A DNA stretch of 64,000 nt from JAZKDW01 sp040387375 (GTDB lineage: Bacteria; Pseudomonadota; Gammaproteobacteria; Burkholderiales; Burkholderiaceae_D): contig JAZKDW010000018.1 of the NCBI GenBank assembly GCA_040387375.1, forward strand, positions 140,869 to 204,868, written 5' to 3'. Each line of letters begins with the position of its first letter. Within the stretch, counting starts at the first letter, position 1. Position numbers and translations under genes: made by a program. The notes under the pieces were generated by a model. It searched no databases. It was not told the DNA's origin and was given only the letters and a program-made list of their open reading frames with translations. This document shows, piece by piece, positions 59,610-64,000 of this stretch.

Positions 59610-61547
59610 TCAAGCTGCTGCCTGCGTATCGGCGGATACGGCGGCAAATTCCTTGAAGCCGCCTTTTTTGAGATGGACCAGCAACAGCGATATCGCTGCC
59701 GGCGTGACTCCCGAAATGCGCGACGCCTGGCCCAGGGTGTCCGGCCGATGTTTGTGAAGCTTCTGCCTCACCTCCATCGATAAGGCACTGACCGCCAGAT
59801 AATCGAAGGCAGCAGGCAACTTGAGATTTTCATAATGCTCATGGCGTTCGACTTCTTTTGCCTGACGGTCTATGTAGCCTGCATACTTGAGCTGGATTTC
59901 GATCTGTTCCTTGACGACCTCATCGAGTGTGTCCGGCCCAGAAAACTGCTGCCCTTCGGTGCCGGTCAAGGTCATCAGGGTGTCATAGCTGATATTCGGC
60001 CGGCGCAGCAAGTCAGCGAGCGCGTACTCCCGTTCCAGTGCCTTGCCAAGAACACGCTCGGCTTCAGCACTGGCAACGATGCGCGGATTGATCCACGTGG
60101 ATTTCAGGCGTTCAAGTTCACGCGCCACCGCTTCACGTTTCTTTTCGAACAAGGCCCATTGTGCATCACCAACACAACCCAGCTGACGGCCAATTTCGGT
60201 CAGGCGCATGTCGGCATTATCTTCGCGCAGACTCAGCCGATATTCAGCCCGGCTGGTAAACATCCGGTACGGCTCTACCACACCCTGCGTAATGAGGTCA
60301 TCGACCAGCACTCCGAGATAAGCTTCATCCCGTCCTGGAGTCCATGCTGCGCGACCCTGAGTCGATAACGCCGCGTTCAGGCCGGCGAGCATTCCTTGCG
60401 CAGCCGCCTCTTCATAACCAGTCGTGCCGTTAATCTGGCCGGCAAAAAACAGACCCTGCACCACCTTGGTTTCCAGCGAGGCTTTCAGGCCCCGCGGGTC
60501 GAAATAATCATATTCGATCGCGTAACCCGGCCGCAGAATGTGCGCATTTTCCAAACCGGCCATCGACTGCACCAGCGCCAGCTGCACATCAAACGGCAAG
60601 CTGGTGGAAATACCATTCGGATAAAATTCGTTGGTGGTCAGGCCTTCCGGCTCCAGGAAAATCTGGTGCGACGCCTTATGGGCGAAACGGTGAATCTTGT
60701 CTTCAATCGACGGACAGTAGCGCGGACCCACACCTTCTATCACACCGGTGTACATTGGACTGCGATCGAGTCCGGCCCGGATGATATCGTGAGTGTGTTC
60801 ATTCGTATGGGTAATCCAGCATGGCAACTGCTTCGGATGCATGGCCACCGAACCCATTACCGAAAACACCGGGATAGGATCAAGATCGCCGGGCTGTTCC
60901 TGCATCACTGAAAAATCAATCGTGCGTCCATCGATGCGTGGTGGTGTACCTGTCTTCAGCCTTCCCTGTGGCAGCTTCAATTCCTTCAGGCGCGCAGACA
61001 GCGACACAGCAGGTGGATCACCCGCCCGGCCAGCCGAATAATTGTTCAGTCCTACGTGGATTTTCCCATCGAGAAAAGTGCCAGCCGTGAGTACCACGGC
61101 ACGTGCCCGAAACCGAATCCCAACCTGGGTTACGGCGCCAACCACACGATCACCTTCCACGATCAAGTCATCAACCGCTTGCTGGAACAGCCAGAGATTG
61201 GGCTGATTTTCGAGGCGGGACCGAATCGCCTGCTTGTACAGGATACGATCAGCTTGCGCACGCGTCGCGCGTACGGCCGGGCCCTTGGAAGAATTGAGTA
61301 TGCGAAACTGAATGCCGGCCTCATCCGTGGCAATTGCCATTGCGCCGCCCATCGCGTCCACTTCCTTGACCAGATGCCCTTTGCCAATGCCGCCAATCGA
61401 TGGATTGCAGGACATTTGCCCTAAGGTTTCGATGTTATGCGTCAACAAAAGGGTTTTTTGCCCCATGCGAGCAGCCGCCAATGCAGCTTCGGTGCCGGCA
61501 TGGCCGCCACCGACAACAATGACATCAAATTCAGCAGGAAAAAACAT
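59610..61547 (-). CDS. mnmG: tRNA uridine 5-carboxymethylaminomethyl modification enzyme MnmG
   Basis: A 645-residue FAD enzyme (formerly GidA). The FAD loop is 'FDVIVVGGGHAGTEAALAAA' at the N-terminus. 'GQMSCNPSIGGIGKGHLVKE' is a family signature, and the second signature is 'FEAGQINGTTGYEEAAAQG' in the reading 'LFFAGQINGTTGYEEA'. It works with MnmE to modify wobble uridines. The gene starts 90 bp from the nearer parS site. Confidence 0.98.
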   Translation of the reverse strand: MFFPAEFDVIVVGGGHAGTEAALAAARMGQKTLLLTHNIETLGQMSCNPSIGGIGKGHLVKEVDAMGGAMAIATDEAGIQFRILNSSKGPAVRATRAQADRILYKQAIRSRLENQPNLWLFQQAVDDLIVEGDRVVGAVTQVGIRFRARAVVLTAGTFLDGKIHVGLNNYSAGRAGDPPAVSLSARLKELKLPQGRLKTGTPPRIDGRTIDFSVMQEQPGDLDPIPVFSVMGSVAMHPKQLPCWITHTNEHTHDIIRAGLDRSPMYTGVIEGVGPRYCPSIEDKIHRFAHKASHQIFLEPEGLTTNEFYPNGISTSLPFDVQLALVQSMAGLENAHILRPGYAIEYDYFDPRGLKASLETKVVQGLFFAGQINGTTGYEEAAAQGMLAGLNAALSTQGRAAWTPGRDEAYLGVLVDDLITQGVVEPYRMFTSRAEYRLSLREDNADMRLTEIGRQLGCVGDAQWALFEKKREAVARELERLKSTWINPRIVASAEAERVLGKALEREYALADLLRRPNISYDTLMTLTGTEGQQFSGPDTLDEVVKEQIEIQLKYAGYIDRQAKEVERHEHYENLKLPAAFDYLAVSALSMEVRQKLHKHRPDTLGQASRISGVTPAAISLLLVHLKKGGFKEFAAVSADTQAAA

Positions 61548-61636
61548 AATGTGCCTCGAGGAGACGGTGAGCAGAGGCGAGATTATAAAGTCTTTTCAGG
61601 CGCCCTCCCCGCCCTATTTTCATTTTCGCGGCCAAT

Positions 61637-61652
61637 TGTTCCACGTGAAACA
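61637..61652. promoter_or_regulatory. parS site 1
   Basis: TGTTCCACGTGAAACA, one mismatch from the universal chromosomal parS TGTTTCACGTGAAACA. It lies between mnmG and the TSUP permease gene. ParB nucleation is expected here. Confidence 0.9.
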
Positions 61653-61695
61653 TAAATTTGAGGCGGCCTGTCAAAGCCCAATCAATGCGCCTGAT

Positions 61696-61711
61696 TGTTT
61701 CACGTGAAACA
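61696..61711. promoter_or_regulatory. parS site 2 (perfect)
   Basis: TGTTTCACGTGAAACA, identical to the consensus, 44 bp from site 1 and 10 bp after the convergent-side stop of the TSUP gene (61722). Confidence 0.97.
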
Positions 61712-61721
61712 AGCGCTGCCA

Positions 61722-62486
61722 TTATTTAAGGAATGCGTCATATCCGGTTTTAATGATCAGCGCTGAGACAACAAACAGGAAAAGCTTTCGCACAAATCCA
61801 CTGCCATGTTTGATTGCAAGCCGGGTGCCAATCAGCGAACCCAATACGTTGCATACGGCCATAAGCAATCCGACCTGCCACAGGAGGTGGCCACTATAAC
61901 CAAACCAAAGCAAGGCTGAAAAATTGCATGCCACATTGACGACTTTGGACACGGCTGATGCGCCGAGAAAATCGAATCCGAAAAACCGGACAAACAGAAA
62001 CATCAGGAAGCTACCCGTACCCGGACCGAAAAATCCATCATAAAATCCGATGCCAGCGCCCACCAGAACCGCAATCAGCTTTTCCCTGGTTCCCGCATGG
62101 ACCGGCGCATGGATGCTGCCGAAGTCTTTCTTCTTCAATGTATAAAGGGCGACAGCGATCAATATGAATGGCAATAATTTGCGAATGAAATCTGGCGGCA
62201 CCCGCGTCACCATGTATGCGCCAAGAAATGCCAGGATAAATGCGGCGACGGCGGCTGGCACAGCCGTATTCCACTCAACCTTGACGCGGCGCGCATAACT
62301 CAGCGCAGCCACACCCGTCCCCCAGATTCCCGCCAATTTACTGGTTCCCAGTAACGTCGCAGGCAAGACATTGGGCAAGGTGGAAAAAAGCGCGGGAATC
62401 TGAATCAGCCCTCCCCCGCCGACTACCGCGTCGACGATTCCGGCAAAAAATGCCGCCGCCCCAAGGATGAGAATGGTGTCAGGCAT
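61722..62486 (-). CDS. TSUP (TauE/SafE) family permease
   Basis: A 254-residue membrane protein with about eight membrane helices. It begins 'LILGAAAFFAGIVDAVVGGG' then 'GLIQIPALFSTLP', and 'GIGFYDGFFGPGTGSFLMFL' is the second conserved repeat motif of the family. TSUP proteins move sulfite, sulfonates or related anions; the substrate here is unknown. It is a single gene. Confidence 0.93.
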   Translation of the reverse strand: MPDTILILGAAAFFAGIVDAVVGGGGLIQIPALFSTLPNVLPATLLGTSKLAGIWGTGVAALSYARRVKVEWNTAVPAAVAAFILAFLGAYMVTRVPPDFIRKLLPFILIAVALYTLKKKDFGSIHAPVHAGTREKLIAVLVGAGIGFYDGFFGPGTGSFLMFLFVRFFGFDFLGASAVSKVVNVACNFSALLWFGYSGHLLWQVGLLMAVCNVLGSLIGTRLAIKHGSGFVRKLFLFVVSALIIKTGYDAFLK

Positions 62487-62747
62487 GCCTGGCGCACCGT
62501 TTTCGAGAGCCGGTAAGCGCTCTAAGATAGTGCTGACTTGACAGGGTTCTTATTATTATCATGAACTCATTTAAGGTTAACGTTATTGCGGCACAATGGC
62601 GATTGTACAAAGCGGACTGAGCAGGCATTTTACCTTTTGCAAACAATCAAGACTTCATCACGACACCAATTTCTCCTTAAACGCCGGGCATGTGCCTGAT
62701 ACCATCTCTTACCGAAAATTGGCAGATAAATAAAAAAGAGAGCCTCA

Positions 62748-63914
62748 ATGAAACCTTTTAATGATTTCAGCTTCAGCACGATATCGAATATCGTGTGCGA
62801 AGCAGGCGCGGCAAAAAGGCTTGGCGCCCTGATTTCCCAGCACTTCCCGTCTGCCCGCAAGGCGCTAATCGTGACCGATGCCGGCTTTCTGAAAACCGGA
62901 CTGGTCGATGCACCTGCCGCCAGCCTGCGGGCGGCCAATCTGTCGGTACGGATATTTTCGGATGTACTCGCCGATCCACCGGAGTCTGTCGTGCTGCAGG
63001 CCGCCCAAGATGCACGAGAACATCAAATCGATCTTGTCATCGGACTTGGGGGTGGCAGTTCAATGGACGTCGCCAAGCTGATCGCCGTACTCGCCGGCAG
63101 CGGGCAAGCGCTCGGAGACATGTACGGTATTGGCAATGTGAAGGGTCCGAGATTGTCATTGGTGCAAGTGCCCACTACCGCTGGAACCGGCTCGGAAGCG
63201 ACACCCGTTGCGATCGTTACCACCGGTGCTACCACAAAAATGGGGGTCGTTTCACCCCTGCTCTATGCAGACCTGGCGATTCTGGACGCCGAACTCACGA
63301 TCGGATTACCAACCAAAGTCACCGCCGCTACAGGAATCGACGCGATGGTACATGCGATCGAAGCCTACACCAGCAGGCACAAAAAGAACCCCTTGTCGGA
63401 CATGCTGGCACGTCGTGCCTTAACCTTGCTCGCTAACAATCTGGTCGCTGTGTGCGAAGATGGCACAAACCTGCAGGCTCGCCAGTCCATGTTGCTCGGC
63501 TCCATGTTGGCTGGACAAGCTTTCTCGAATGCCCCGGTTGGCGCCGTGCACGCCCTTGCCTATCCGATCGGCGGTATTTTTCATGTGCCCCACGGCTTGT
63601 CCAATTCCCTGGTGTTGCCGCATGTGATGCGCTTCAACGCCCCGGACGCCTCCGCACTGTATGCGGAGCTGGCCGAGATCGTCGCGCCGCATGCGCAAGG
63701 CAGCGCAGAGGCGCGTTGTCATGCATTGATCGACAGCATGGAAAAGATCGCCGCACGGGTGGGCGTCGAAACCAGATTGAGTCAGGTCGGCATTACCGAA
63801 TCGGATCTCGACCGCCTTGCTGACGACGCCATGTTACAGACGCGCCTGTTAGGCAATAATCCCCGTGAAGTTTTGCGTGATGACGCCAGGGCCATCTATC
63901 TGGCTGCACTCTGA
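62748..63914 (+). CDS. Iron-containing alcohol dehydrogenase
   Basis: A 388-residue group III alcohol dehydrogenase. The NAD region shows 'IDLVIGLGGGSSMDVAKLIA' (GGGSxxD), and the metal ligands are Asp and His in 'GIDAMVHAIEAYTS' and two His in 'VGAVHALAYPIGGIFHVPHG'. It oxidises or forms a small alcohol; similar enzymes act on 1,3-propanediol, lactaldehyde, maleylacetate or 4-hydroxybutyrate. Nearby genes do not tell which. It is divergent from the TSUP gene across 261 bp. Confidence 0.93.
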   Translation: MKPFNDFSFSTISNIVCEAGAAKRLGALISQHFPSARKALIVTDAGFLKTGLVDAPAASLRAANLSVRIFSDVLADPPESVVLQAAQDAREHQIDLVIGLGGGSSMDVAKLIAVLAGSGQALGDMYGIGNVKGPRLSLVQVPTTAGTGSEATPVAIVTTGATTKMGVVSPLLYADLAILDAELTIGLPTKVTAATGIDAMVHAIEAYTSRHKKNPLSDMLARRALTLLANNLVAVCEDGTNLQARQSMLLGSMLAGQAFSNAPVGAVHALAYPIGGIFHVPHGLSNSLVLPHVMRFNAPDASALYAELAEIVAPHAQGSAEARCHALIDSMEKIAARVGVETRLSQVGITESDLDRLADDAMLQTRLLGNNPREVLRDDARAIYLAAL

Positions 63915-63960
63915 CGACCAATGTAAAGTCCGGGATGCCTGAAATTCAGACATCGGCATA

Positions 63961-63987
63961 GGGGGCAGCTAAGTATAGCTGCTCCCC
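63961..63987. other. Hairpin after the alcohol dehydrogenase gene
   Basis: GCAGCT / AGCTGC stem with an outer GGGG / CCCC helix, one bulged base and loop AAGTAT. No T-run follows before the window end, so termination is possible but unproven. Confidence 0.4.
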
Positions 63988-64000
63988 TGCCACACCACCC

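Noticed and set aside
61548..61721. oriC directly upstream of mnmG, as in E. coli
   Set aside because: The gap is only 174 bp, contains two parS sites and no DnaA boxes.

Overview
The window looks like a chromosomal segment of a betaproteobacterium of the order Burkholderiales, most likely the Oxalobacteraceae (Herminiimonas/Collimonas/Janthinobacterium-like). This is inferred from protein sequence style, moderately high GC, a LiuR-controlled leucine degradation operon, a Bug-family (TctC) solute receptor, the order argS–SPOR protein–dsbA, and the cluster mnmG–rsmG–lysE–parA–parB–atpIBEFHAGDC. No search was run, so genus-level placement is not firm.

Layout. 1–11.7 kb: a leftward leucine/isovalerate and acyl-CoA degradation operon (thioesterase, liuA, aceK, thiolase, SDR, acyl-CoA dehydrogenase, isomerase, rhodanese, YchJ-like, liuB, start of liuC) with its MerR-type regulator liuR, two matching LiuR operators and a divergent metallo-hydrolase. 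11.7–17.0 kb: a signalling and stress cluster (two stand-alone receivers, a NarL-type kinase, a LuxR-type regulator, a Crp/Fnr-type regulator, a PA2169-like helix-bundle protein, a CsbD-like protein). 17.3–22.6 kb: a small HTH protein, a BtuF-like protein, an SDR, dsbA, a SPOR protein and argS. 23–25.7 kb: two NHL-repeat lipoproteins, one with a 12-unit TPGGGT linker. 25.7–29.1 kb: a phage-like recombination module (SSB, Gp157-like, Sak4-like ATPase, unknown protein) with a divergent HTH protein and a repeated operator-like motif. 29.4–32.2 kb: cell-envelope and unknown genes. 32.3–32.7 kb: tRNA-Val and tRNA-Asp, followed by a duplicated tRNA-Asp 3' end. 32.7–36.3 kb: a LysR-controlled catabolic cluster. 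36.4–46.7 kb: DNA maintenance genes (rdgC, dinB, rep, priA) mixed with small proteins. 46.7–47.5 kb: a 750-bp AT-rich gene-free region rich in DnaA boxes. 47.5–61.7 kb: hemE, the complete ATP synthase operon, parAB, a LysE exporter, rsmG, mnmG and two parS sites. 61.7–64 kb: a TSUP permease and an iron-containing alcohol dehydrogenase.

How the parts work together. The left operon carries leucine-derived isovaleryl-CoA toward acetyl-CoA, and it includes aceK, which sets flux between the TCA cycle and the glyoxylate shunt. The right part has the gene content of an origin-proximal region (parABS, mnmG/rsmG, atp). The most interesting features are the DnaA-box cluster between hemE and priA, the isolated SSB/Sak4/Gp157 module with its shared operator-like motif, and the tRNA-Asp 3'-end duplication. 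Nothing here is clearly a wholly new defence or mobile system.
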